NCBI GenBank assembly: GCA_027307165.1
Contig: DAHUXM010000020.1
Span: forward strand, 1 to 64,000
DNA from: Gemmatimonadota bacterium
GTDB lineage: Bacteria; Gemmatimonadota; Gemmatimonadetes; Gemmatimonadales; Gemmatimonadaceae
DNA: 64,000 bases
Direction: 5' to 3'
A program made the position numbers and the translations under genes. The notes beneath the pieces are model-generated. The model did not search any database. It was given only the letters and a program-made list of their open reading frames with translations, and had not been told where the DNA came from. Positions within the stretch are counted from its first letter, which is position 1. Each line of letters begins with the position of its first letter. Below, one piece after another: positions 25,733 through 34,523 of this stretch.

Positions 25733-26539
25733 ATGGCGTCTGAAGTGGTTCAACTGACGCGTCGCGGTTGGGGTGAGACCATGCGGCGCGACACGTGGTG
25801 GCTGCAACCGCTCGTGGTCTTCGTGATCCTGAGCGCATTCCTGGTGTACGCGACGTGGGCCGCGTTTCAGAACGCGCACTATGAATACGGTCCGTACCTG
25901 TCGCCGTTCTACTCGCCGCTGCTGTTCGCGAATTCACCGCATGCGTGGATTCAGGGCAGCCGGCCGGGATGGATCCCCAGCATGATCCCGTTCACGCCCG
26001 CGCTGCTGATCCTGCCGCTGCCGGCTGGATTCAGACTCACATGCTACTACTATCGTGGCGCGTATTACAAGGCGTTCTGGGCGGATCCGTCCAACTGCAC
26101 GGTTGGCGAACCGCGTACGAGCTATCGCGGCGAGCGGAAGTTCCCGCTGATTCTACAGAACGTGCATCGCTACTTCATGTACGTCGCGCTCGTATTCATC
26201 GTCATCCTTGCGCACGATGCGTACGTCGCGATGTGGTTTCCCGATCCGACAACTGGCGCAACCCATTTCGGCATCGGAGTCGGCACGCTGGTTCTCACCC
26301 TCAACGTGATCCTGCTCGGCGGCTACACATTCGGCTGTCACTCGTTGCGCCATCTTGTAGGCGGCTATCGGGATCGACTGGCTGGCGCGCCTGTCCGCAA
26401 GCGGTGCTACGACTGCGTGAGCTGTCTCAATCGCGGTCACATGCGTTGGGCGTGGCTCAGTCTTTTCTGGGTGGCGTTCACAGATCTCTACGTGAGACTC
26501 TGCTCGATGGGAATCCTGCACGACGTGAGGCTCTTCTAG
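25733..26539 (+). CDS. sdhC: Succinate dehydrogenase membrane anchor subunit
   Basis: A 268-residue membrane protein with about five helices (WLQPLVVFVILSAFLVYATW, a Pro-rich helix near 85-105, YFMYVALVFIVILAHDAYVA, GIGVGTLVLTLNVILLGGYT, SLFWVAFTDLYVRL). Histidines near helix ends (NVHRY, GCHSLRH) could ligate haem or quinone. It anchors SdhAB and passes electrons to the quinone pool. The single long anchor differs from the SdhC/SdhD pair of proteobacteria and resembles the Sdh1 anchor of actinobacteria in size and order; this comparison is from memory. Its stop is directly followed by the sdhA ATG. Confidence 0.87.
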   Translation: MASEVVQLTRRGWGETMRRDTWWLQPLVVFVILSAFLVYATWAAFQNAHYEYGPYLSPFYSPLLFANSPHAWIQGSRPGWIPSMIPFTPALLILPLPAGFRLTCYYYRGAYYKAFWADPSNCTVGEPRTSYRGERKFPLILQNVHRYFMYVALVFIVILAHDAYVAMWFPDPTTGATHFGIGVGTLVLTLNVILLGGYTFGCHSLRHLVGGYRDRLAGAPVRKRCYDCVSCLNRGHMRWAWLSLFWVAFTDLYVRLCSMGILHDVRLF

Positions 26540-28357
26540 ATGACCGTGTACGAGACCCATACATACGATGTGCTGGTGATCGGAGCGGGCGGCGCCGGAC
26601 TTCGCGCCGCGATCGAGGCTGCACATTCCGGCGCATCCGTCGGGCTCGTCTGTAAATCGCTGATGGGAAAAGCTCACACGGTAATGGCGGAGGGTGGCGT
26701 TGCAGCCGCACTCGCCAACACCGACGAGCGAGACAACTGGCAGGTTCACTTTGCCGATACCATGCGCGGCGGCCAGTATCTCAACAACTGGCGCATGGCC
26801 GAGCTGCACGCGCGCGAGGCACCGGACCGCGTACGCGAGCTGGAAGCGTGGGGCGCAGTTTTCGACAGAACTGCCGACGGGCGGATTCTTCAGCGTAACT
26901 TCGGCGGTCACAAGTACCCGCGTCTTGCACACGTTGGCGATCGCACGGGACTCGAGATCATTCGCACGCTGCAGGATTACGTGATCCATCAGCCTGTCGA
27001 AGTGAACATGGAATGCACCGTGATCTCGCTTCTGCGTGACGGTAATCGCGTTACGGGAGCGCTGGCGTACGACAGGGAGCGCGGGCGCTTCAAGGTGTTC
27101 GTCGCCGGAGCGGTAGTGTTGGCTACGGGCGGAATCGGCCGCGCCTACCGCATAACGAGCAACAGCTGGGAGTACACTGGCGACGGTCAGTCGCTCGCGT
27201 ACAATGCAGGCGCTGCGCTTCAGGACATGGAGTTCGTGCAGTTTCATCCCACCGGTATGGTGTGGCCGCCTAGTGTGCGCGGAATTCTCGTGACGGAGGG
27301 GGTTCGTGGCGAGGGTGGCGTTCTGGTGAACAACGAAGGACGTCGCTTCATGTTCGACGACATTCCGGAGAACTATCGCAGCCAGACCGCGGATAACGAA
27401 GAGGAAGGCTGGCGTTACACGCAGGGCGACAAGAGTGCACGTCGTCCGCCCGAGCTGCTCACGCGCGATCACGTTGCGCGTTGCATCATGCGCGAAGTGC
27501 GCGAAGGGAGGGGCAGTCCGCACGGCGGAGTTTTTCTCGACATCTCGTGGATCGGATCGAAGCTGCCGAACGCGGAAGAGCACATCAAGCGCAAGCTGCC
27601 GAGCATGTATCATCAATTCAAGCAGCTCGCCGACATCGACATTACAAAGGAGCCGATGGAAGTCGGCCCTACGACGCACTACGTGATGGGCGGCATCCGC
27701 GTGGACGGCGATACGCAGATGTCGACCGTGCCCGGTCTGTTCGCGGCAGGCGAGTGCGCCGCGGGGTTGCACGGAGCGAATCGTCTGGGTGGGAACTCGC
27801 TCTCCGATCTGCTTGTCTTCGGGAAGCGCGCGGGGGAACACGCGGCACTGTTCGCGAGTCAGAATCCCGCTGTCCTGCCGCATCAGGATGCGATAGACGT
27901 GCTGGCCAGTTACGCACTCGCGCCGTTCGAGCGGGAGGGTGACAGCGTCGAGGGGCCGTATCAGGTGCAGCATGATCTCCAGGCGATGATGCAGGATCTC
28001 GCCGGCATAGTTCGGAGGGAAGAAGACATGCAGAAGGCGTTGAGCGGGCTCGCTGTTCTGCGCGCTCGGGCATCGCAGGTGTCAGTGCCGGGGAATCGGG
28101 AGTACAATCCCGGATGGCATACCGCGCTCGATCTCGCGAATCTGCTCACGATCTCCGAGGCGATAACACGCTCCGCGCTCGAGCGCAAGGAGAGTCGCGG
28201 CGGTCACTTCAGAGATGATTATCCGGAGAAAGACCCCGCATTCGCGCACTTCAACACGGTTGTGACTCGCGGACCCGACGGCAGGATGCAGATCACGCGC
28301 GTTCCCCTGCCGGAGATGCGCGACGATCTGAAGCAGATAATCGAGGAGCAGAAATGA
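26540..28357 (+). CDS. sdhA: Succinate dehydrogenase flavoprotein subunit
   Basis: A 605-residue flavoprotein. The FAD dinucleotide fold is VIGAGGAGLRAA (Gly15, 17, 20), and His46 in GKAHTVMAEGG is the expected covalent FAD attachment site. Substrate-binding blocks include FHPTGM, GVRGEGGVLVNNEGRRFM, THYVMGGIRVDGD and HGANRLGGNSLSDLLVFG. It oxidises succinate to fumarate at the inner membrane for the TCA cycle and respiration; fumarate reduction is possible in principle. The gene starts on the base after the sdhC stop and ends in an ATGA overlap with sdhB. Confidence 0.95.
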   Translation: MTVYETHTYDVLVIGAGGAGLRAAIEAAHSGASVGLVCKSLMGKAHTVMAEGGVAAALANTDERDNWQVHFADTMRGGQYLNNWRMAELHAREAPDRVRELEAWGAVFDRTADGRILQRNFGGHKYPRLAHVGDRTGLEIIRTLQDYVIHQPVEVNMECTVISLLRDGNRVTGALAYDRERGRFKVFVAGAVVLATGGIGRAYRITSNSWEYTGDGQSLAYNAGAALQDMEFVQFHPTGMVWPPSVRGILVTEGVRGEGGVLVNNEGRRFMFDDIPENYRSQTADNEEEGWRYTQGDKSARRPPELLTRDHVARCIMREVREGRGSPHGGVFLDISWIGSKLPNAEEHIKRKLPSMYHQFKQLADIDITKEPMEVGPTTHYVMGGIRVDGDTQMSTVPGLFAAGECAAGLHGANRLGGNSLSDLLVFGKRAGEHAALFASQNPAVLPHQDAIDVLASYALAPFEREGDSVEGPYQVQHDLQAMMQDLAGIVRREEDMQKALSGLAVLRARASQVSVPGNREYNPGWHTALDLANLLTISEAITRSALERKESRGGHFRDDYPEKDPAFAHFNTVVTRGPDGRMQITRVPLPEMRDDLKQIIEEQK

Positions 28358-29205
28358 CTGCTACGGAAGCACAGATGCGGGATGTCGCCGAGAGCGGAGC
28401 CCGTGCTGCTGCGAGGAGCAACGAGAGCGCCGGAACCATCGCTCACACGATCGCGTTTCAGGTTTGGCGTGGCGACGGCACGTCGGGGCACTTCGAGGAA
28501 TACCGGACCGCAGTATCAGACGGGATGGTCGTACTGGACGCGATCCATCAGATTCAGTCGGAGAGCGCGAACGATCTGGCGGTCCGCTGGAACTGCAAGG
28601 CCGGCAAATGCGGCTCTTGCTCTGCCGAGATAAACGGCATGCCGCGACTGATGTGCATGACTCGCCTGAATCAGCTCGATCTCGACAAGCCGATAACCGT
28701 CGAGCCGATGCGCGCATTTCCGCTCGTGCGTGATCTGGTTACCGACGTTTCCTCGAACTTTCGACAGAAAAAGCGCATCAGGCAATTCACGCCGCGCGCA
28801 CCCGATGCGCCTGATGGAACGTGGCGCATGGCGCAGGGCGACGTCGACAGGATTCAGGAATTCCGGAAGTGCATCGAGTGCTTCCTGTGCCAGGACGTGT
28901 GTCATGTGCTGCGCGATCACCATCTGCACGACGAATTCGTGGGACCACGATTGCTCGTGCATGCGGCACAGCTGGAGATGCATCCGCTCGACGTGCTGGA
29001 TCGCACAGGGGATCTCAAGGACAAGCACAACATCGGCTACTGCAACATTACCAAGTGCTGCACCAAGGTCTGCCCCGAAAACATCACGATCACCGACAAC
29101 GCGATAATTCCGCTCAAGGAGCGTGTCGTCGATCGGCACTACGATCCACTGCACAAGCTAGTCAGTCTGTTTCGTCACAAGGAACCAGCGAGGGTGTCAT
29201 CATGA
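28354..29205 (+). CDS. sdhB: Succinate dehydrogenase iron-sulfur subunit
   Basis: A 283-residue protein with the three clusters expected of SdhB. Cys81, 86, 89 and 101 form the [2Fe-2S] site (CKAGKCGSC ... C). Cys173-x2-Cys176-x2-Cys179-x3-Cys183 and Cys230, 235/236, 240 supply the [4Fe-4S] and third cluster. It carries electrons from FAD to quinone. A 30-residue unstructured N-terminal extension precedes the ferredoxin fold. The start overlaps sdhA's stop and its own stop overlaps the next gene, both as ATGA. Confidence 0.95.
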   Translation: MTATEAQMRDVAESGARAAARSNESAGTIAHTIAFQVWRGDGTSGHFEEYRTAVSDGMVVLDAIHQIQSESANDLAVRWNCKAGKCGSCSAEINGMPRLMCMTRLNQLDLDKPITVEPMRAFPLVRDLVTDVSSNFRQKKRIRQFTPRAPDAPDGTWRMAQGDVDRIQEFRKCIECFLCQDVCHVLRDHHLHDEFVGPRLLVHAAQLEMHPLDVLDRTGDLKDKHNIGYCNITKCCTKVCPENITITDNAIIPLKERVVDRHYDPLHKLVSLFRHKEPARVSS

Positions 29206-29714
29206 CGGAGAAATTCCAACTGAAGCCGATTTCGCGGGCGGCGATTCCCAGTGCTATTCAGAAGGCAGAACGTTACAGACTGCTCAACGAATCATGGGCG
29301 GCCGAGAGCATCTGCCGGGATATTCTCGCGATAGAGCCCGACAATCAACAGGTGATAGTGATGCTGGTGCTGGCTCTCACGGACCAGCTTGCGGCGGGGC
29401 ACGGCCGCGTGATGCACGAAGTGCGCGCTGCTCTGTCCCGCATCACAGATCCATATCAGCGCGCCTATTACACCGGCATTGCGTCGGAGCGACACGGCCA
29501 GGAGCTGCTACGCCGCGTGGCAATGGGCAGCAGCACCATGGCGTACAATGCGTTCCGCGAGGCGATGGAGTGGTACGAGAAGGCGGAGGCGATTCGTCCG
29601 CCGGAAAACGACGACTCGATCCTGCGCTGGAATACGTGCGCACGGGTGTTGTCGCGCGAGAGCCACCTGGAGCCGCCTGTCGTCACGGAGTACGAACCGA
29701 TACTGGGGGAGTAG
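29202..29714 (+). CDS. Helical-repeat protein coupled to sdhB
   Basis: A 170-residue soluble protein, all alpha-helical in appearance, with TPR-like helices (AIQKAERYRLLNESWAAESI, CRDILAIEPDNQQVIVMLVL, FREAMEWYEKAEAIRPPEND). Its ATG overlaps the sdhB stop (ATGA), so it is translated in step with the SDH subunits. No enzyme motif is present. The position suggests an assembly, maturation or regulatory partner of SDH; it resembles neither SdhE nor SdhAF sequences that I recognise. A housekeeping gene placed there by chance is possible but less likely given the overlap. Confidence 0.8.
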   Translation: MTEKFQLKPISRAAIPSAIQKAERYRLLNESWAAESICRDILAIEPDNQQVIVMLVLALTDQLAAGHGRVMHEVRAALSRITDPYQRAYYTGIASERHGQELLRRVAMGSSTMAYNAFREAMEWYEKAEAIRPPENDDSILRWNTCARVLSRESHLEPPVVTEYEPILGE

Positions 29715-29786
29715 TGAGAGTGATCGACGGCTTGCTGCCACAGCCCGGTACCGGAGACTCCTGCAGGCGCTAGGTACTGATTCTCC

Positions 29787-30836
29787 ATGCGTGATTCATC
29801 CCGATCCATCATCGCGGCGATGCTCGTCGCCGGGTCACAACTGCTCGGTGCTCAGCAACCCTCACCAGGGCGAATCCGACAACCAGGCGTATCGCAGCCA
29901 GTGCTGATCAGCCGCCTGTCCCATTCACTCGATAGCCTGGCCGGACTCGGCGAATTCTCCGGTGTGGCGCTGCTTGCCAGGAATGGGGTTCCGGTGTTCC
30001 AGCGCGCATACGGCATGGCCGACCGCGAAGCCGGTCGACGGAACAATCTGGAAACAGCGTTCAACATTGGCTCGATCAACAAGATCTTCACGCAAATCGC
30101 GATCATGCAACTTCGCGACGACGGCAAGCTCGATCTGGATTCCAATCTCGTGAAGTACTGGCCGGACTATCCGAATCAGGAAGTCGCCCGCAAGGTGACG
30201 ATCCGGCAGTTGTTGCGACACACATCGGGAGTCGGTGGCAACATCTTCGCGGCTCCGGCGAGTGGACAGCGAAATGACATCCGTACGCTCGAGAGTTACC
30301 TCCCGCTGTTCGTCGACGCACCGATGCAGTTTGAGCCTGGCACGCGCACCGCATACTCAAATGCCGGGTACGTCGTACTCGGCCTGCTGATCGAGCGACT
30401 ATCGGGGGAAGATTACTACACTTACGTTCAGCAGCACGTATTCGAACCAGCTGGAATGACGCGAACTGCTTCGTACGCGGTTGATTCGCTGCCACCCAAT
30501 ACGGCCATCGGATATACACGTGGCGATGAAACGGCGCCGGCCGGAGTATCTCTTCATCGCAACAGCGCTGACCTGCCGGGACGCGGCAGCTCAGCCGGTG
30601 GCGGCTATTCCACGGTACACGACCTGCTCGCTTTTCTCCAGGCTCTGCGTGCGCACAGGATCAGATCAGGACCGCCAGCCGGTCTGGGGGCCGCAGGCGG
30701 ATCGGGTGGACTCAACGGCGATGTCGAAGGCGATCTGCCGGGTTGCTACGACCTGATAGTACTTGCCAACCACGATCCGCCGGCGGCCGAGCGCGTCGCG
30801 GATTCGGTAAGGAAGTGGCTCGGTGTCAAGGATTGA
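29787..30836 (+). CDS. Secreted S12 family serine hydrolase with degenerate third motif
   Basis: A 349-residue exported protein with signal peptide (MRDSSRSIIAAMLVAGSQLL). Ser96-x-x-Lys99 (SINK) and Tyr190-Ser-Asn192 (YSN) are intact, as is RQLLRHTSGVGG. The usual C-terminal His/Lys-x-Gly motif is not found; the corresponding stretch is Gly-rich (GLGAAGGSGGLNGDVEGD). The protein is also shorter than the other S12 enzyme in this window and lacks its extra C-terminal domain. It may still acylate substrates or serve as an esterase. No neighbour indicates a substrate. Confidence 0.85.
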   Translation: MRDSSRSIIAAMLVAGSQLLGAQQPSPGRIRQPGVSQPVLISRLSHSLDSLAGLGEFSGVALLARNGVPVFQRAYGMADREAGRRNNLETAFNIGSINKIFTQIAIMQLRDDGKLDLDSNLVKYWPDYPNQEVARKVTIRQLLRHTSGVGGNIFAAPASGQRNDIRTLESYLPLFVDAPMQFEPGTRTAYSNAGYVVLGLLIERLSGEDYYTYVQQHVFEPAGMTRTASYAVDSLPPNTAIGYTRGDETAPAGVSLHRNSADLPGRGSSAGGGYSTVHDLLAFLQALRAHRIRSGPPAGLGAAGGSGGLNGDVEGDLPGCYDLIVLANHDPPAAERVADSVRKWLGVKD

Positions 30837-30852
30837 GAGCTGCAATAGCGTC

Positions 30853-30898
30853 GAACGATCATCGGCACGGCCAATGCAGGCTGGGTCGATGATTGTTC
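30853..30898 (+). terminator. Hairpin between S12 and PQQ-type genes
   Basis: Arms GAACGATCATCG (30853-30864) and CGATGATTGTTC (30887-30898) pair over 12 positions, one of them G-U, around a 22-base loop, 17 bases after the stop. No T tract follows. It may terminate transcription or fold in the next gene's leader. Confidence 0.4.
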
Positions 30899-30965
30899 CA
30901 TGCGCCAGACGCCGGACATGATTTATCAGACGACTCAACCAGGTCGCGCTCGCGACCGAGGCGAA

Positions 30966-32426
30966 ATGCAGTACCTCATGGCTATCTGTTCTCTCATATT
31001 GACTGCGTGCAGCGGCGGACCGGCGGCACACGCGCCTGTGACTACAACCACCGCTCCGGGCGACTCCACTACCGCCGTCGTGCCAGCTGCGGCCCATCAG
31101 GACTGGACCCAGTTCGGGTTTGACGTTGGACGCTCGAGCGTCGACCTCGCGTCGACGGGAATTGCCGCCGCCAACGTCGCATCGCTCAAGAAGCAACAGG
31201 TTTCGATAGACGGAACCGTCGACGCGTCTGCCATCTACCTGCACGGCGCCAATGTGAGCGGCGGAACACATGATGTGTTCTTCGTCACCACGACATATGG
31301 AAAGACGCTGGCAATAGACGCTGACAGCGGCAAGGTGCTCTGGACGTACACACCTTCCGGTTACAGTGGTTGGGCGGGCTCTCGACAGATCACCACGGCG
31401 ACACCGGTAGCAGATCCGAGCCGGCAGTTCATCTACGCAGCATCGCCCGATGGACACATTCAAAAGCTCGCAGTATCGGACGGTCACTCCGTCTGGAGTA
31501 CCGCCATCACAAAGCTTCCGGAGCGGGAGAAGATCGCATCGTCGCTGAACTTCTTTCATGGAGATGTGATCGCTACGACCGGTGGCTACATCGGAGATGC
31601 GCCACCGTATCAGGGTCACGTTGCCATTCTGGATGGTGCGAGCGGCAACCTGTTGCACGTATGGAATTCTCTGTGTAGCGACCAGACCGTGCTGATCGAT
31701 CCCAAGTCATGTCCTGAAAGCGCCTCGGCGATATGGGGTCGCGCCGGTGCAGTGATCGACTCCACTACCGGAGACATCTATGTCGCCACTGGCAACGGGA
31801 AGTGGGATGGCAAGACGTATTGGGGCGACGCGACTCTCGAGCTCAATCCGACAGCGACTGCGCTGCTCGGAAACTACACACCATCGAACACCGATCAGCT
31901 CGATGAAACCGACGCGGACGTCGGATCAACATCTCCGGTCCTGCTCGGCGGCGGATACATCGCGCAGGGTGGCAAGGATGGAACGATCAGGCTGCTAAAC
32001 CCGTCGGTGATGAGCGGTGCGACAGCTCACAAGGGCGGCGAGCTGCAGGTGATTCAGACGCCAGGGAGTGCGCGACTCTTCACTGCTCCGGCAGTTCTAC
32101 ACAGCGGGTCCAATACGTCGATGTTCGTCGCGGACGGAAGCGGGACAGCCGCATGGAGCTTCAGCAACGGCAAGCTGCAATCGATGTGGCAGAACGGAAC
32201 GGCCGGCACCAGCCCTGTTGTAGCGGGCGGCCTGCTGTACGTCTACAATCCGAAGGGCGGTCTGGTGGTGTACGAGCCGAGCACCGGTAAGCAGATCGCG
32301 AGCCTCGATGCCGGTGGCGGTCACTGGAACAGTCCGATCGTCGTCGACGGAAGGATTGCGCTGCCCGAAGGCAGCTCCAACGACCACAGTACGAGCGGCA
32401 CGCTGGACATCTGGCGTGTCAAATAA
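30966..32426 (+). CDS. PQQ-type beta-propeller lipoprotein
   Basis: A 486-residue protein. From ATG 30966 it opens MQYLMAICSLILTACSGG, a lipoprotein signal with LTAC lipobox, so it is anchored to a membrane outside the cytoplasm. The rest is a quinoprotein-like propeller (DWTQFGFDVGRSSV, LAIDADSGKVLWTYTP, AAVDST-like ITDIYVATGNGKWDG region, LVVYEPSTGKQIASLDAGGG). PQQ-binding and metal residues of true alcohol dehydrogenases are not evident, so a structural or binding role is as likely as a dehydrogenase. A longer frame starts at 30900 but would bury the lipobox. Confidence 0.82.
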   Translation: MQYLMAICSLILTACSGGPAAHAPVTTTTAPGDSTTAVVPAAAHQDWTQFGFDVGRSSVDLASTGIAAANVASLKKQQVSIDGTVDASAIYLHGANVSGGTHDVFFVTTTYGKTLAIDADSGKVLWTYTPSGYSGWAGSRQITTATPVADPSRQFIYAASPDGHIQKLAVSDGHSVWSTAITKLPEREKIASSLNFFHGDVIATTGGYIGDAPPYQGHVAILDGASGNLLHVWNSLCSDQTVLIDPKSCPESASAIWGRAGAVIDSTTGDIYVATGNGKWDGKTYWGDATLELNPTATALLGNYTPSNTDQLDETDADVGSTSPVLLGGGYIAQGGKDGTIRLLNPSVMSGATAHKGGELQVIQTPGSARLFTAPAVLHSGSNTSMFVADGSGTAAWSFSNGKLQSMWQNGTAGTSPVVAGGLLYVYNPKGGLVVYEPSTGKQIASLDAGGGHWNSPIVVDGRIALPEGSSNDHSTSGTLDIWRVK

Positions 32427-32440
32427 ATAAAGTCAGTTCG

Positions 32441-34513
32441 CTACTGCGTTTCGGCGGCAAGCAACCCGCGTTCCGCGAGCATCGGCTCGATACGTGGATC
32501 GCGGCCACGGAATGCACGATACATCGCGGCGAGGTCCTCCGAATTACCGCGCGATAAAATCATTGCGCGGAAGCGATCGCCGTTCTCACGCGTGAGTCCG
32601 CCGTTCTCCTCGAACCACTCGTACGCGTCCGCGTCCAGCATCTCGGCCCACAGATATGCGTAGTAGCCGGCAGAGTAGCCATTTGACCAGATGTGCATGA
32701 AGTAGCTGGAGCGATAGCGCGGTGGAACGGTGCGCAGGTTGACGTTGTTTTCGCTCAACGCCTGCGTCTCGAACGCATCGACGTCCATGAGTGGTGCATC
32801 GGCGGGCAGAGTGTGCCACGCCATGTCGAGCAACGCCGCCGCCAGCACCTCGGTCAACCGGTAGCCCTGATTGAACTTCTCGGCCTGCTTGATCCTTTCC
32901 GTGAGATCCTGAGGCATGGGCTCGCCGGTGGCGTGATGCTTCGCGTAGTTCGCAAATACCGTTGGCTCCGTCGCCCAGTGCTCATTGAACTGGGATGGAA
33001 GCTCGACGAAATCGCGTGCAACGCTGGTTCCCGACAGGCTCGGGTACTGCTGGTCCGCGAAGAACCCGTGCAGCGCGTGACCGAACTCGTGAAACATTGT
33101 CGTGACGTCGTCGAAGCTGATCAATGCCGGCTCGCCGGCTGCGGGCTTCATGAAATTCGCCACGTTGTATATCACTGGCCTGGCGCCGAGGAGCTTCGAC
33201 TGCGTGATGAGGCTGTCCATCCACGCGCCGCCGTTCTTGTTGGCGCGTGCGAAGAAGTCGCAGTAGAAGAGCGTCAGCGGCGATCCATCGGCGTCGGTCA
33301 CCTCGAATACGCGCACGTCCGGATGGTACACGGGAAGATCGTCGCGCTCCCTGAACGTGATACCGTACAGCCGAGTTGCGGCGTAGAACACGCCATTCTG
33401 CAGCACGCGATCCAGCTCGAAGTACTGCTTGATCTCCTCCTCGTCGAGATCATATCTCGCTCTGCGGACGCGCTCTGCGTAGTGCTCCCAATCCCACGGC
33501 TCCAACTGGAACGACTCACCATCGGCGTCGATTATCGCCTGGATGGCGTCGCCTTCCGCGCGTGCGTTGGCTGTAGCGGCAGGAACCAGATCGCGCACGA
33601 ACTTCAACGCCGCTCCGGGAGTCCTGGCCATCTGGTCCTGCAATGCCCACTCGGCGTAACTCGCGTGGCCAAGCAGTTTCGCCTGGGAGGCGCGAATCTG
33701 CGCAAGCCGCGCTATGAGACCGCGGGTGTCGTTCGCGTCACCCTTTTCGGTGCGGCTGTACGATGCGTCGAACAAACGCTTTCGGACGTCGCGGTTCTTA
33801 AGCGCAAGAAGAGCTGGTTGCTGGGTCGTATTCTGCAGTGGGATGAGCCACGTGTTGTCGAGATTACGCTCCTGCGCCGCTCGCGCAGCTGCCGCGATCT
33901 CGGCGTCGCTCATCCCCGCGAGTGCATTGCGATCGGTGAGCGCCAACGCGCCGGCCCTGGCTGCCGCAAGCAGCTTGTTGACGAACGCAGTCTCGAGTGT
34001 CGACGCCTCCTGGTTCAGCGCCATGAGCGCCGCCTTGTCAGGCTCGGCGAGTCTGGCGCCCCTCTGCACGAAGACGTCGTTGTAGTACCAGTCGAGCAGC
34101 CGGCGTGACTCCGGGTCGAGAGTCAGGGTATCGCGTTGATTGTAGATCGATTCCACGCGCTCGAACAGCCGACGGTCGAGATAGATCCCATCTTCGTGCG
34201 CCGCGAGTCTGGGCGCGACATCTTCCTGGACCTGCTGCAGGAAGTCGCTCGTGTTGGCACCGGTGATCGCGCTGAATACATGCGTCACGCGGTGCAGCAA
34301 TTCGCCGGACTTCTCCAGCTCCACCAGCGTGTTCTCGAACGCAGGCGGGGCAGGATTGTCGATGATCCGCGCGATCTCCGCCACCTGCTGGCGCATTCCT
34401 TCTTCGATCGCCGGTTGGTAGTCAGCCTCCTGAATCTCATCGAAGCGCGGCGCCTGGAACGGCAACGTGCTCGGGGTGAAGAACGGATTCGCGCGCGCGG
34501 AGGTCGTGCTCAT
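32441..34513 (-). CDS. dcp: M3 family peptidyl-dipeptidase (Dcp-type)
   Basis: A 690-residue thimet-type metallopeptidase. The zinc motif is HEFGH starting at His475 (TMFHEFGHALHGFF), with a downstream Glu expected as third ligand. The N-terminal helical domain (NPFFTPSTLPFQAPRFDEIQ) and the C-terminal RSSYFMHIWSNGYSAGYYAY block match Dcp/oligopeptidase A over the usual 680 residues. No signal peptide is visible, so it probably removes C-terminal dipeptides from imported peptides. ATG 34513 is at the family start, 10 bases after the stop of the M1 peptidase gene, implying an operon. Confidence 0.93.
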   Translation of the reverse strand: MSTTSARANPFFTPSTLPFQAPRFDEIQEADYQPAIEEGMRQQVAEIARIIDNPAPPAFENTLVELEKSGELLHRVTHVFSAITGANTSDFLQQVQEDVAPRLAAHEDGIYLDRRLFERVESIYNQRDTLTLDPESRRLLDWYYNDVFVQRGARLAEPDKAALMALNQEASTLETAFVNKLLAAARAGALALTDRNALAGMSDAEIAAAARAAQERNLDNTWLIPLQNTTQQPALLALKNRDVRKRLFDASYSRTEKGDANDTRGLIARLAQIRASQAKLLGHASYAEWALQDQMARTPGAALKFVRDLVPAATANARAEGDAIQAIIDADGESFQLEPWDWEHYAERVRRARYDLDEEEIKQYFELDRVLQNGVFYAATRLYGITFRERDDLPVYHPDVRVFEVTDADGSPLTLFYCDFFARANKNGGAWMDSLITQSKLLGARPVIYNVANFMKPAAGEPALISFDDVTTMFHEFGHALHGFFADQQYPSLSGTSVARDFVELPSQFNEHWATEPTVFANYAKHHATGEPMPQDLTERIKQAEKFNQGYRLTEVLAAALLDMAWHTLPADAPLMDVDAFETQALSENNVNLRTVPPRYRSSYFMHIWSNGYSAGYYAYLWAEMLDADAYEWFEENGGLTRENGDRFRAMILSRGNSEDLAAMYRAFRGRDPRIEPMLAERGLLAAETQ

Positions 34514-34523
34514 GATATCAGCA

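Noticed and set aside
26153-27973. Minus-strand open frame of 606 codons opposite sdhA
   Set aside because: Antisense to an unmistakable flavoprotein and without recognisable motifs.
32693-34108. Plus-strand open frame of 471 codons opposite the M3 peptidase
   Set aside because: Shadow of the M3 gene, compositionally Arg/Val-rich with no fold pattern.
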